In this document: positions 32,871 through 41,998 of the stretch, piece by piece
How positions within the stretch are numbered: position 1 is the stretch's first letter
Layout of the letters: each line of letters begins with the position of its first letter
Assembly: GCA_964556545.1 (NCBI GenBank)
Contig: CAZKWE010000035.1
Coordinates: 1 to 46,183, forward strand
Length of the DNA stretch: 46,183 nucleotides
Direction of reading: 5' to 3'
DNA from: JALSKU01 sp964556545
Lineage (GTDB): Bacteria; Campylobacterota; Campylobacteria; Campylobacterales; JALSKU01
Notes under the pieces: model-generated
Databases searched by the model: none
What the model saw: only the letters and a program-made list of their open reading frames with translations
What the model was told of the DNA's origin: nothing
Position numbers and translations under genes: made by a program

Positions 32871-34624
32871 GATTTCACCACTCTATATACTTCTTCAATA
32901 CTTGTAATCCCATTTGCCGCTCTTATTATACCATCTTGTAACATATTTACAAAATTATCTTTTTTTGCCTGTTCTTCTATCTCCGATTTTGAACCGCCTC
33001 TGGCAATAATACTTTGTATCTCTTCAGTGACAACAAGTATCTCAGATATCATTTCTCTTCCAAAATATCCGCTGTTTGCACATTTATCACATCCGACAGC
33101 TTTATAAAACTGATAATTTTCAGGCAAAAAACTCTCAAATTCTTCAAGTACATTTTTGGGTAAATTTATTTTACTTTTACAGTATGGACATAGTTTTCTT
33201 ATAAGTCTTTGGGCCTCAATAGCTATCAAAGCTCCACTGACAAGATATGGCTCTATCCCCATATCAAGAACTCTATTGACTGCACTTATGGCATCATTTG
33301 TATGGAGTGTAGAAAAGACCAAGTGTCCTGTTAATGCTGCCTGTATTGCAATTCTCAAAGTTTCTTGATCTCTAACCTCTCCTATCATTATAACATCGGG
33401 ATCTTGTCTTAAAATTGATTTTAAAGCACTTGCAAAAGTTAGATTGGCCTTTTCATTGACCTGCACCTGCTGAGTTAAGTTCAATTGGTATTCTACAGGA
33501 TCCTCTACTGTAATTATCTTTGTGGATATATTTTTTATAGCATTTAAAGCAGCATAAAGTGTTGTAGTCTTACCGCTTCCTGTCGGACCTGTAACAAATA
33601 CTATACCATAAGGCACTCTCATAGCTTTATTAAATTTTTCAAATGTTACTTCGCTCATACCAAGAGATTCTAATTTAATCATAACTTTTGACTTATCAAG
33701 TATTCTCATAACGATTGATTCGCCATTTGTAATAGGTAGAGTTGAAACCCTAAAGTCATACTCTTTATCCATAATTTTCAAAGAAAATCTTCCATCTTGC
33801 GGTTTTCTTCTCTCAGCTATATCCAAATTTGAAAGCAATTTTATTCTTGAGCTAAGAGGTGGATAAATATCTTTTTCAAAAACAAATGACTCTACAAGCA
33901 TACCGTCAACTCTCGTTCTAACAATACAATTATTTTCAGTAGGCTCTATATGTATATCACTTCCTCTGTAAAGTATGGCAGTTTTTATAATAGATTCTAT
34001 AAGTTTCATAATTCCGGATGATTCACCCGGATTTTCTGCCGCACTTGTTGTAAGTTCTTTTCTGATTTCACTGATAAGATCTTTTGTACCGCTGCTGATT
34101 TCTAATTTGTTAAAATATTTTTCTATCTGAAGAGGGTCTGCTACAACTATCTTTATAAGTTTTTTTGGATAATATCTTTGCAAAGCTTCTTGAGCTTTTA
34201 TATTGTATGGCTCCCCAAATGCTACATAAACACTAATTTTATCTTCATAAAGAGGCAGTGTAAAATATCTTTTTAATTGGGATAAAGGCACTTTTGAAGC
34301 AAGTTTATAATTTATATCTACCGTATCAAGATCCAAATAGACAGCTTTTATACTTTCAGCAAAACTTACAAACACTTTTTCAACATCAACACTAAAGTTA
34401 TCAGCAATATCTGCTATCTTGATAATATTTTTCTTTAAAAGTTCACTTACAAATATAATAAGACTCTCATCATCAAAAAAAACTTCATTAAGCAGTATAT
34501 CACTAAGTGTCTCACCTTCGTCAACTCTCATTTCTATTTCATTGACTTTATCCTCATTGGCTATTCGATTCTTTTTTATAAAATTTATAATATCAAGCTG
34601 TATATTTGTCATATTATTTACCAA
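32867..34624 (-). CDS. ctsE: GspE/PilB-like assembly ATPase (CtsE-like)
   Basis: Hexameric cytoplasmic ATPase powering pseudopilus assembly. A 585-aa protein with an N-terminal GspEN domain (about 60-170), then the motor: Walker A GPTGSGKTT (346-354), Asp box ITVEDPVEYQ, Walker B IMIGEVRDQET (412-422), His box TGHLVFSTLHTND, and a zinc-binding tetracysteine of C479, C482, C512 and C515. The start is TTG with AAGGA upstream, inside the stop region of the preceding gene (7 nt overlap); ATG four codons on is an alternative. Matches C. jejuni CtsE in cluster position. Confidence 0.92.
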   Translation of the reverse strand: MVNNMTNIQLDIINFIKKNRIANEDKVNEIEMRVDEGETLSDILLNEVFFDDESLIIFVSELLKKNIIKIADIADNFSVDVEKVFVSFAESIKAVYLDLDTVDINYKLASKVPLSQLKRYFTLPLYEDKISVYVAFGEPYNIKAQEALQRYYPKKLIKIVVADPLQIEKYFNKLEISSGTKDLISEIRKELTTSAAENPGESSGIMKLIESIIKTAILYRGSDIHIEPTENNCIVRTRVDGMLVESFVFEKDIYPPLSSRIKLLSNLDIAERRKPQDGRFSLKIMDKEYDFRVSTLPITNGESIVMRILDKSKVMIKLESLGMSEVTFEKFNKAMRVPYGIVFVTGPTGSGKTTTLYAALNAIKNISTKIITVEDPVEYQLNLTQQVQVNEKANLTFASALKSILRQDPDVIMIGEVRDQETLRIAIQAALTGHLVFSTLHTNDAISAVNRVLDMGIEPYLVSGALIAIEAQRLIRKLCPYCKSKINLPKNVLEEFESFLPENYQFYKAVGCDKCANSGYFGREMISEILVVTEEIQSIIARGGSKSEIEEQAKKDNFVNMLQDGIIRAANGITSIEEVYRVVKS

Positions 34625-35163
34625 TAAATCCTTATTTTTTGCAAACTGTTGTTTAAAAATGTTTTTAAGACAATTTTAAACATACCTTTGTCTTTTATAA
34701 GACTCATTTCATACTTTTTATGCTTATCTTTATCATCTTGAAAAATATAGATATCTCTAAATTTCTTATACTCTTTTTTTGCATATTTTACAAAAATTTT
34801 TGAAAGTATATAGTTGGTAGTCGGAAACTTGTATTTTGAAACATCAAAACCGTCTATTAAAGACTTGTACAGTAATTTTTTTTGATATAAAATTGTTAAA
34901 AAATAGATTGAATTACTTCTTGCGGCTGCATCTCTTATAAGCAGCATTGCGGGAAAAGCCATTCTGTTTATATTATCAACTTTCAAGCATGAATCTGCAA
35001 ATATTGTCAAAAAATCATTATCTTTTTTGTGATCAAGATATATTTTAGCTGCAAGTACACAAGCTTCTTTATATTTTTTATTTTTATAGGCTCTGTACAC
35101 ATCGCTTCTATCAAATCCAAACAAAAAAGTAAATGATACTATCATTACAAAAAAATACCTCAT
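34618..35163 (-). CDS. exported hypothetical protein in the cts-like cluster
   Basis: A 181-aa protein with a signal peptide (MRYFFVMIVSFTFLFG, about 1-16) and a helical, basic remainder (YRAYKNKKYKEACVLAAKIYLDHKK resembles one TPR-like helix pair around 22-50). No lipobox and no known domain. It is translationally coupled on both sides (4 nt overlap with the TPR membrane protein, 7 nt with the ATPase), so it should be a structural or accessory periplasmic component of the machine. I do not recognise it. Confidence 0.8.
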   Translation of the reverse strand: MRYFFVMIVSFTFLFGFDRSDVYRAYKNKKYKEACVLAAKIYLDHKKDNDFLTIFADSCLKVDNINRMAFPAMLLIRDAAARSNSIYFLTILYQKKLLYKSLIDGFDVSKYKFPTTNYILSKIFVKYAKKEYKKFRDIYIFQDDKDKHKKYEMSLIKDKGMFKIVLKTFLNNSLQKIRIYW

Positions 35164-36110
35164 CTAAAAACCCCATTTATTATATTTGCCAATAAAATTC
35201 TGATTTTTTTGGAACTGTTTACTTTAAGATAAGCCCTAAGAGCATTAATCGCATCATTTTTTTTACCAAGTTTAACCTTGCATTTTGCAAACATTATCCA
35301 GCTATCCTCGTTTGAACTGTCTATATTGTTTGCTGTTGTTGCCCAGATAAGCGACTTTTTATACATTTTTTTTCTATAATACTCTTTTGAAAGCAAAATA
35401 GCATACAAGGCCCTGCCTGATTCATTGTATCTTTCTTTCAAATATTTGAGTTTATCTATTTTTTTACTGGAAATTATAATTTTTGGTCTCTCTTTTTTAA
35501 TATTTAATGAATTAGATTTAAAAGTATTGTTATTTTTTACAGATTGTTTTTTTTGTTTTTTTGTGCTTTGTGCCAAAATATTTTTTGATATATTTTTATC
35601 TATTTCTTTAGTATATATGTGGTTTAAAAATTTTGTATTTAACTGTAATATATCATTATTATTTAAATTGGCAGTAATATTTTCTTCTTTCGTACTGTTT
35701 TTTGACTTTTGTGCAACAACATTGGCTGCTATAGGTTTTACAATATTATTTTTAACAATATTTTTTGTATGATTTATATCATAATTTGTAACATTCTTAC
35801 TCTTTTTTTCTGATTGATTTATATCATTTTGTTTACTTTTGTATGACTTGGGTGTAATTTTTTTAAGTTCTTTTTTGTTGACAGAAATAATTTTATTTTG
35901 ATACTCTTTTTTTAAAACTTTTTTTATTTCAGCTTGTTTAAAATTTAAAGTACCGGACAATATTTTATCAAATAATCCGAAATAAAACAGCAGAGGAATT
36001 GTTGCAACAATTAATAGTAAAAAAATATAAAAGAAAATTTTTGTGTATTTTTTTCTTTTATATCTTTTCCACATATCTTCAAGATTTCTTATCTCATTTA
36101 CATTAAGCAT
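35160..36110 (-). CDS. bitopic membrane protein with C-terminal TPR-like region (CtsX/MshN-like)
   Basis: A 316-aa protein: short basic cytoplasmic N-terminus, one membrane helix (24-45), a very long Asn/Lys/Ser-rich low-complexity stretch (about 60-215, likely disordered and crossing the periplasm), then a TPR-like helical C-terminus (about 225-312, with YNESGRALYAILLSKEYYRKK and DAINALRAYLKVNSS). Position after the AAA ATPase corresponds to C. jejuni CtsX, a membrane protein needed for transformation, and to MshN in MSHA clusters. Overlaps the ATPase gene by 8 nt. Assignment by position and architecture only. Confidence 0.75.
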   Translation of the reverse strand: MLNVNEIRNLEDMWKRYKRKKYTKIFFYIFLLLIVATIPLLFYFGLFDKILSGTLNFKQAEIKKVLKKEYQNKIISVNKKELKKITPKSYKSKQNDINQSEKKSKNVTNYDINHTKNIVKNNIVKPIAANVVAQKSKNSTKEENITANLNNNDILQLNTKFLNHIYTKEIDKNISKNILAQSTKKQKKQSVKNNNTFKSNSLNIKKERPKIIISSKKIDKLKYLKERYNESGRALYAILLSKEYYRKKMYKKSLIWATTANNIDSSNEDSWIMFAKCKVKLGKKNDAINALRAYLKVNSSKKIRILLANIINGVFR

Positions 36111-36927
36111 CTATATATCCTAAAGAAATTGCTGTCATTTCTATAAATTTTTGATTTATAGCTTGAGGGTTTATTTTACTGGGTTCGGCTATATCATAGT
36201 ATTCGCAAATTTCAAAAAGTTTAAATAGTATTTTATTTGTCTCTCTTAAATTACCTTCTGAAAATTCATATATCATTTTATACTGTTTTTTAGAAAGTTT
36301 TCCAACAAATTCAAACATATTATGATATAAAAACTTTTTTTCTATATATAGTTTAAACTCATCATATGATATGTTTTTAAGTTCTACGCTTTCCCAAATT
36401 CTTGTTTTAAAATAATCTTTTGCAAAAACATCTTCCTGCTCCTTTGTTTTATGTACCGTAAAAACAAATTTATACTTTCTTGTATCTGCAAGCAATCTAA
36501 TTTTCTCAACTATTTGCGGGGGATACATTTGTGCTTCATCAACAAAAACAGATATAGGATAAAATTTTTCATTAGATTTTTCTTTCAATACTTTAAAAAA
36601 TTCGTCAAAAGTATTAATATTCGGACACTCCTCTTTGAAAGAGTTCTCATATAAAAATTTAATAAATTCATTTTCTTCAAAAAAAGGGGTCGGTACAAAT
36701 ATAATTGATTTTTTTTTTGACAAATCCCTGTATATCTTTTTTAATAAAAATGTTTTACCGGTTCCCGGTTTGCCATAAAGCAAAGCAAGTTTTATAGGTT
36801 TATCAAGAACCTCCAATAATTTTTCATATGCTATTACGGAACTGTCAAGATTAACATAGTCATCATCATATATATCACTAAATATCTCTTTTGCAACAGT
36901 ATAACTACTTTTCGAGTACATTATCAT
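36103..36927 (-). CDS. ctsP: ExeA/MshM-type AAA ATPase (CtsP-like)
   Basis: A 274-aa cytoplasmic AAA ATPase: Walker A GKPGTGKTF (52-60), Walker B VFVDEAQ (127-133), and an RLLADTRKYKFVFTVHK sensor-like segment. ExeA-family proteins work with secretin assembly in type II systems and MshM in MSHA pili; CtsP of C. jejuni is a nucleotide-binding protein with the same neighbours (secretin upstream, membrane protein downstream). Its ATG lies within the end of the secretin gene (23 nt overlap), coupling the two. Confidence 0.85.
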   Translation of the reverse strand: MIMYSKSSYTVAKEIFSDIYDDDYVNLDSSVIAYEKLLEVLDKPIKLALLYGKPGTGKTFLLKKIYRDLSKKKSIIFVPTPFFEENEFIKFLYENSFKEECPNINTFDEFFKVLKEKSNEKFYPISVFVDEAQMYPPQIVEKIRLLADTRKYKFVFTVHKTKEQEDVFAKDYFKTRIWESVELKNISYDEFKLYIEKKFLYHNMFEFVGKLSKKQYKMIYEFSEGNLRETNKILFKLFEICEYYDIAEPSKINPQAINQKFIEMTAISLGYIDA

Positions 36928-38416
36928 ATCCTAGCTGTCTTAAAGATATATTTCCATGATCTTTGGCATTGACTATTCTAGGAGTTATTACAAAAATTAA
37001 TTCACTTACACTGTTTGTAGCCGTTTCGCTTTTAAACAAATTACCAAGTATGGGCAATTCTTTAAGTCCGGGGATTCCATTTTTTGATATATTTTTGCTT
37101 TTTCCTATAAGCCCGCCGAGTATAATAGTATCTCCATTTTTTACTCTAACCACAGTTGAAAGTTTTTTCTCGGTTGTATCCGGAGCTATTTCTCTTGGCT
37201 GTGTTTGTTTAACATTATCTTCGGCATACTTAAAACTGCTGATAGATGGATTAATCCTTAGCATTATTTCATTATTATCTGATATCTGTGGCATTATATT
37301 TAACAGTATTCCAACAAATATAGATTCATTTGTATATGAAGTTGTTGTTATAGTTCCACCTGTATTTGCCGGTGAAGTTTCCGGAATTCTATAATTTATA
37401 TTATCTCCTATCGTTATAAGTGCTTGCTGATTGTTTAGGGTTAAAACTTTAGGATTTGAAACTACTCTGGAGCGGCCTTGTGTTTTTAGAAAATTCATTA
37501 AACCATTCATTGTAAATGATATTGTATTGGTAAAATTAAATGCATTATTCCAACCTAAATGAAAAAGCCTATCACCGCTTGAAGTAAATTGAGCAGTATT
37601 CAATCCGTTTTGTGCACCGCTTAGCACAGGCATTGTAGAACCCGTAGGATTGTTTATTCCCAATGCAAACTGTGTCCAATCAACTCCACTGGAGTGTGTT
37701 TTATCCAATATTACAGATATAATTGAAACATCTATGAGAACTTCTTTGTCAAGTCTTTTTTTAACATCATTAAGATATTTTTCTATCCTATTTAACTGCT
37801 GTTTTGTAGCAGTAACCGTTATAAGTCCTGCATTTTGATTAACAACAGGATCTTTTACAACATACTTTTCACTTCCTGAATTTGCAATAGAAAGTATCTC
37901 TTTTGAAATATCTTTCCAAAAATTAAATGATTCACTGGTTGATATTTGATTTTCATCAGATGCGGCACTACTTCCGGTATTATCGTTATTTGAAGATTGT
38001 ACCGAAGCATTTATAACTGCTGTTCCTGTTCTATCTGAAGTAATATAGTCAATTTTAAATGTTTTTGTTGATATTGCTGAAACTTTTAAAACCCCGTCTT
38101 CAAAAGTATAAAAAAGATTATTGTCTTTTAGCAGGATATCAAAAATTTCCAGTAAAGACATATTGTTTATATTTATTCCGTTTAATTTTTCATTAATTTG
38201 TTCTTTTGCTATTTTATCTTTTATCAGTATGCTAAAATTACATTCTAAACTTAACTGTGTCAAAAGTTCATTAGTAGTAATATCATCAAGTACCTTTATA
38301 TTGAAAGCCCTGTATTTACAACTATTATCTGCACATAAACTATTTTGTGCTGTAAACAAGCTTAATGTTACAAACAGTACTATATTAAAAATTTTTAGTA
38401 ATTTGAATTTTATCAT
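36905..38416 (-). CDS. ctsD: secretin (GspD/MshL family; CtsD-like)
   Basis: Forms the outer-membrane channel. The 503-aa precursor has a signal peptide (1-29), a short N-domain (about 35-120, STN-type with TNELLTQLSLECNFSIL), a low-complexity Ser/Asn linker (about 138-162), a further N-domain (about 185-225) and the secretin domain: VVSNPKVLTLNNQ (318-330), GDTIILGGLI (428-437), GIPGLKELPILGNLFKS (447-463) and ELIFVITPRIV (472-482). Fewer N-domains than T2SS GspD, like MshL/PilQ-type pilus or C. jejuni CtsD. AAGGA precedes the ATG, which is 32 nt inside the preceding gene. Confidence 0.93.
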   Translation of the reverse strand: MIKFKLLKIFNIVLFVTLSLFTAQNSLCADNSCKYRAFNIKVLDDITTNELLTQLSLECNFSILIKDKIAKEQINEKLNGININNMSLLEIFDILLKDNNLFYTFEDGVLKVSAISTKTFKIDYITSDRTGTAVINASVQSSNNDNTGSSAASDENQISTSESFNFWKDISKEILSIANSGSEKYVVKDPVVNQNAGLITVTATKQQLNRIEKYLNDVKKRLDKEVLIDVSIISVILDKTHSSGVDWTQFALGINNPTGSTMPVLSGAQNGLNTAQFTSSGDRLFHLGWNNAFNFTNTISFTMNGLMNFLKTQGRSRVVSNPKVLTLNNQQALITIGDNINYRIPETSPANTGGTITTTSYTNESIFVGILLNIMPQISDNNEIMLRINPSISSFKYAEDNVKQTQPREIAPDTTEKKLSTVVRVKNGDTIILGGLIGKSKNISKNGIPGLKELPILGNLFKSETATNSVSELIFVITPRIVNAKDHGNISLRQLGYDNVLEK

Positions 38417-38822
38417 TTTTTTTCCTTAAAAATAGTTCGAGTTTTTTTCTCTTTCTTTTTAGCATCACACTGGTATTTTTTATCTTTACCAATCTATAAC
38501 CATATACTTTGGACTTTATTTTATACCATTTTTTATTAATATTTGCCTTATCGTCAAAAATTCCATAAAGTTTTAAAATGATAGGCTTTGGTTTTGTTGC
38601 ATTTTTATCTCTTATTATCTTTAAAATATTTCGGTCCACAAATGGAGTAGGCACTCTACTCAATACTCTGTCGCTCGGACCAACTCTTTTTTTGCTTATT
38701 TGTTCAAAAATTGTATCATATTTTTGTATATTGGCTTCATTTGCGATATTTGCCACTTTGCTTTCAACTACAGCTTGTAACAAGACAGTTGAACACATTA
38801 TAAAAAGGAGTAATTTTTTCAA
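38385..38822 (-). CDS. small periplasmic subunit of the cts-like machine (CtsR/PilP/MshK-like position)
   Basis: About 145 aa from the TTG at 38820-38822, which overlaps the previous stop in a TTGA arrangement, has GGGGGA 7 nt before it and gives a clean signal peptide (MKKLLLFIMCSTVLLQAVVES). An ATG 15 nt upstream is the alternative. The mature part has VGPSDRVLSRVPTPFVDRN and a basic C-terminal tail. Position between PilO-like and secretin genes matches the PilP/MshK slot and C. jejuni CtsR. No recognisable domain; its role is inferred from order. Confidence 0.7.
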   Translation of the reverse strand: MKKLLLFIMCSTVLLQAVVESKVANIANEANIQKYDTIFEQISKKRVGPSDRVLSRVPTPFVDRNILKIIRDKNATKPKPIILKLYGIFDDKANINKKWYKIKSKVYGYRLVKIKNTSVMLKRKRKKLELFLRKKNDKIQITKNF

Positions 38823-39466
38823 TACCTTATCCCCCATACTGCAATTTTGAAATTGACATGAATAGTTTTTTTAATATCCATAGTCAAACCATGAACATCT
38901 ACAACCAGATTACTCTCCTCTATAGAATTTATAAATTTTATAAGATTGTTAAAGTTTCCGTTTGCATCAACCTCTATATCCAAAGCTTGTTCGACTTTTT
39001 TATAATTTAATTCATTAAATTGATTTTTAATAAAATTAATATTTACCCTATATTTTTTTGCACTTTTTGTTATATCATTTATAAAATTTGCCCAGTTTAC
39101 ATCATTATATAAAAGATAAGATAATTTTTTCAGTTTGGCATCTATATAACCGTTTACAAAAATTGTCTGACTTAATTTCTCCTTAGTCTGTTTTATCTTG
39201 GCTTTTGCTTTTTTAATGTAAAAAAACCTATCCCCTCCTACAGTTTTGGAATTAATATAGTTTTTCTCTTTTGCTATCTTTGTTTTCATAGCTTTAAGCT
39301 GTTTTCCCGTCTGTTTTAGTATTTGCTCACTTACCGGATATACATACAAATATACAATTGCCGCTATAACAATAAATATACCAGCATATATTATAGATAG
39401 TTCGCTACTTTTCTTATCTTTTAACGCTGTATCGATTTTTTCAAATATTTTATCAGATGTTGCCAT
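38819..39466 (-). CDS. PilO/MshJ-like inner-membrane protein
   Basis: A 215-aa bitopic protein: short cytoplasmic N-terminus, one membrane helix (23-43), a Lys-rich coiled coil (about 45-105), and a small alpha/beta C-terminal domain (about 130-215) with EVDANGNFNNLIKFINSIE. This is the PilO/GspM-like architecture of the periplasmic alignment subcomplex. It overlaps the PilM/N-like gene by 14 nt. Confidence 0.82.
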   Translation of the reverse strand: MATSDKIFEKIDTALKDKKSSELSIIYAGIFIVIAAIVYLYVYPVSEQILKQTGKQLKAMKTKIAKEKNYINSKTVGGDRFFYIKKAKAKIKQTKEKLSQTIFVNGYIDAKLKKLSYLLYNDVNWANFINDITKSAKKYRVNINFIKNQFNELNYKKVEQALDIEVDANGNFNNLIKFINSIEESNLVVDVHGLTMDIKKTIHVNFKIAVWGIRY

Positions 39467-41006
39467 TTAAAACTACCTTAATATCACTTAAATATATTTT
39501 TTTCTTATTGTCTTTTTTAATCTCCTTAGTACTCACACTGTATTTCTTCATTTGTGTCAATGCTCTTATAAACTCGGTAATATTTTTATCTCTTCTGCTA
39601 AATACCGAAAGAACCATAAACATTTTATTATCTTTGTCGGTGCCTATCTTGACATTGTATATTTTACATCTGTATTTATTAATCTTTTCAAATATCTCTA
39701 CAAGAAGCTCTATTTTCATAGGATAGTGTATTTTTTTTGAGTAAATTTGATTTAAAAGTTTTTCTCTAAAACTTAATTTGGAAAACTCATTATCGAGTTT
39801 CTTCTGTATAACTTTTTGTTTTTTTTCAAGCATCAGCAATTGATTTTTTATATTTGTTGCTTCTATATAGAGTTTATGCTCTTTTTCTTTTAAAGTGCTG
39901 AGTTTAAGTTTCATAAAATACGCATATCCGAATTCATATGCAGGATAAGCAAGAGATACTGCAAGAGACAATAAAAAAACATAAAATATTTTCCCTATTG
40001 GGCGCTGTCTAAACGGAGGAGGTCTTTTAAATATAGAAAAGTTAAGAGTATCATCAGGTTCTTCTATATAGTCCATAGCGGTTAATATCATCAAGTTATG
40101 TAACTGTTCACATTGAACTTCTTTTGCATTTTTTGCTATGATAAAATTTAATTTATGCGGTTCTATATCTATATATGTTCTTATATATCTGTCTATATTT
40201 TTAAAAACTCCTATACTGGAATTGATATAAATTCTATTTATATTTTCTACCATATAGGCTCTTTTGGCATAAAATATAACATCATTGATATATACAAACA
40301 TTTCTTTATACAGTTTTATAATAAGTCTTTGATTCTCTTCTGAAATATTTGCAGAATGCCCTGTCAATATAAAATTGGTAAAATCTTCATACTGATAACT
40401 TTCACCTGAGATTTCACAGAATTTTTCATGCATTCTTTCAAGGGAGTAATTTAAAGATTTTGAATATATATATTCACCATCGGCATAAATAGCCAAAAAA
40501 GCATCACTTTTTTTAAAATATAAAAAACAGTCAACACTGTCTTTTTCAAGCAAATTTTTATTGTAGATAGATTTTATAAGCAGTGGTTCCGGCAAAATAT
40601 AATCTATATATTTTACCTTTTTTACAATTTCTTTAAATTCTTCTTCTATTTTATTTGTCTCAATTGCAAAAATATTAAATTTTCTTTTACTACTGTTTTC
40701 AAAACCAAAAAATTCTTTATAAAATATTGTATATTGGACGACCGGATCAAAGTTAAGTTCATCATATACTTGTATATCTATAGCACTTTCCAAATCTTCA
40801 TCAGTTATATTTCTACTTATTTCAATGGAATCTGTTATAAGATTTTTAGAACTCAATACAGATATATAAAAGTTTTCTTTTTTGAAGCCGGAAATTTTAT
40901 TTAGCTTTATTTCATTATTTTGAAATCTATACGATTTACCCGTCGTCGGATCTATCGTAACAATAGAGCTGTAATGCTTTATTTTGCTTGTTTGTTTCTT
41001 TGCCAT
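39453..41006 (-). CDS. PilM-like plus PilN-like fusion protein of the cts-like machine
   Basis: About 517 aa from the ATG at 41004-41006, which has GGATGG just before it; an in-frame ATG at 41016-41018 lacks any ribosome binding site. The N-terminal 320 residues look like a divergent actin-fold PilM/MshI-type domain (FILTGHSANISEENQRL near 212-228 and a MILTAMDYIEEP segment at about 305-316), and the C-terminus has one membrane helix (about 338-358), a coiled coil and a PilN-like periplasmic domain. In standard type IV pili PilM and PilN are separate; a combined protein is typical of MshI/GspL types. First gene of the cluster. Confidence 0.8.
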   Translation of the reverse strand: MAKKQTSKIKHYSSIVTIDPTTGKSYRFQNNEIKLNKISGFKKENFYISVLSSKNLITDSIEISRNITDEDLESAIDIQVYDELNFDPVVQYTIFYKEFFGFENSSKRKFNIFAIETNKIEEEFKEIVKKVKYIDYILPEPLLIKSIYNKNLLEKDSVDCFLYFKKSDAFLAIYADGEYIYSKSLNYSLERMHEKFCEISGESYQYEDFTNFILTGHSANISEENQRLIIKLYKEMFVYINDVIFYAKRAYMVENINRIYINSSIGVFKNIDRYIRTYIDIEPHKLNFIIAKNAKEVQCEQLHNLMILTAMDYIEEPDDTLNFSIFKRPPPFRQRPIGKIFYVFLLSLAVSLAYPAYEFGYAYFMKLKLSTLKEKEHKLYIEATNIKNQLLMLEKKQKVIQKKLDNEFSKLSFREKLLNQIYSKKIHYPMKIELLVEIFEKINKYRCKIYNVKIGTDKDNKMFMVLSVFSRRDKNITEFIRALTQMKKYSVSTKEIKKDNKKKIYLSDIKVVLNGNI

Positions 41007-41101
41007 ATTGCCATCCATTTTTACATAATATGTATTTTATATATTTTTAGCTTAATTAAACATTTACTTGATACTTTATAATGATATTTTATCTAAAATT
41101 A

Positions 41102-41998
41102 CTATGTTTCAACCCTATATCCTAAATCGGCCAAAGCTTTTTTATCTTTACTCCAGCCAGGTTTTACAACCACTTCAAGCTTTAAAAATACTTTTTTTCT
41201 ACAAAGCTCTTCAATATTTTTTCTAGCTTGTATGCCTATTCTTTTTATAGCACTACCTTCTTTGCCTATAATCATTCCTTTTTGTGATTTTTTCTCTGTT
41301 ATAATATTTGCATATATTTTTTCCATATCCGGCAACTCTTCGACTTTTTTCACAATAACATCACTTAAGTAGGGAATCTCGTCACTAAGATTGTCAAAAA
41401 GCGCCTCTCTTATATACTCTTTGTATATTTCTTTTAAATTTTCAGTTGTTAAAAGCTCAGGGTCATACAGGTATGGATGATTTGGTATATATTTTATTAT
41501 GATATCCAAAAGTTCATTTTGCTTTGTCCCTCTTTTTATAGATACCGGAATCAACTCTTTGTAATTTTCCTGATACCTGTGATACTGCGATATTTTTTTA
41601 AGCAATGCTTCTTTGCTGATAAGATCCATCTTGGTAAGTAAAACTATATGGGGAGTATTTTTTTTATTTAATTCTAAAAATTTTTCATATTCTTCTATAC
41701 TGTCTTTTACTGAAGCCAAAAATAAAATCAAATCACAATCCCCTATCGCCTTCAAAGCCTCTTCAAGCATAAATTTATTTAATACTCTCTCCTTTTGATG
41801 AATTCCCGGTGTATCTATAAAAATAACTTGTGCATTTTTATGCATCAAGATAAAATTCATTCTTTTTCTGGTAGCATTTGCTTTGTGTGAAACAAGGGCA
41901 AGTTTCTCACCTATAAGCCAGTTAAGAAGAGAACTTTTTCCACTGTTTGGTCGTCCGACAACAGAAACAAATCCGGCTTTAGTGTCTGCTTGGCTCAA
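41102..41998 (-). CDS. era: GTPase Era
   Basis: Ribosome biogenesis GTPase binding the 3' end of 16S rRNA. The 298-aa protein has G1 GRPNSGKS (15-22), G3 DTPGIH (62-67), G4 TKMD (122-125) and a C-terminal KH domain with MIIGKEGSAIKRIGIQARKNIE. Standard length. The start overlaps hslU by 4 nt (ATGA type), so it is co-translated. It ends 96 nt before the pilM/N-like start, so the cts-like cluster may have its own promoter or be read through. Confidence 0.96.
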   Translation of the reverse strand: MSQADTKAGFVSVVGRPNSGKSSLLNWLIGEKLALVSHKANATRKRMNFILMHKNAQVIFIDTPGIHQKERVLNKFMLEEALKAIGDCDLILFLASVKDSIEEYEKFLELNKKNTPHIVLLTKMDLISKEALLKKISQYHRYQENYKELIPVSIKRGTKQNELLDIIIKYIPNHPYLYDPELLTTENLKEIYKEYIREALFDNLSDEIPYLSDVIVKKVEELPDMEKIYANIITEKKSQKGMIIGKEGSAIKRIGIQARKNIEELCRKKVFLKLEVVVKPGWSKDKKALADLGYRVET

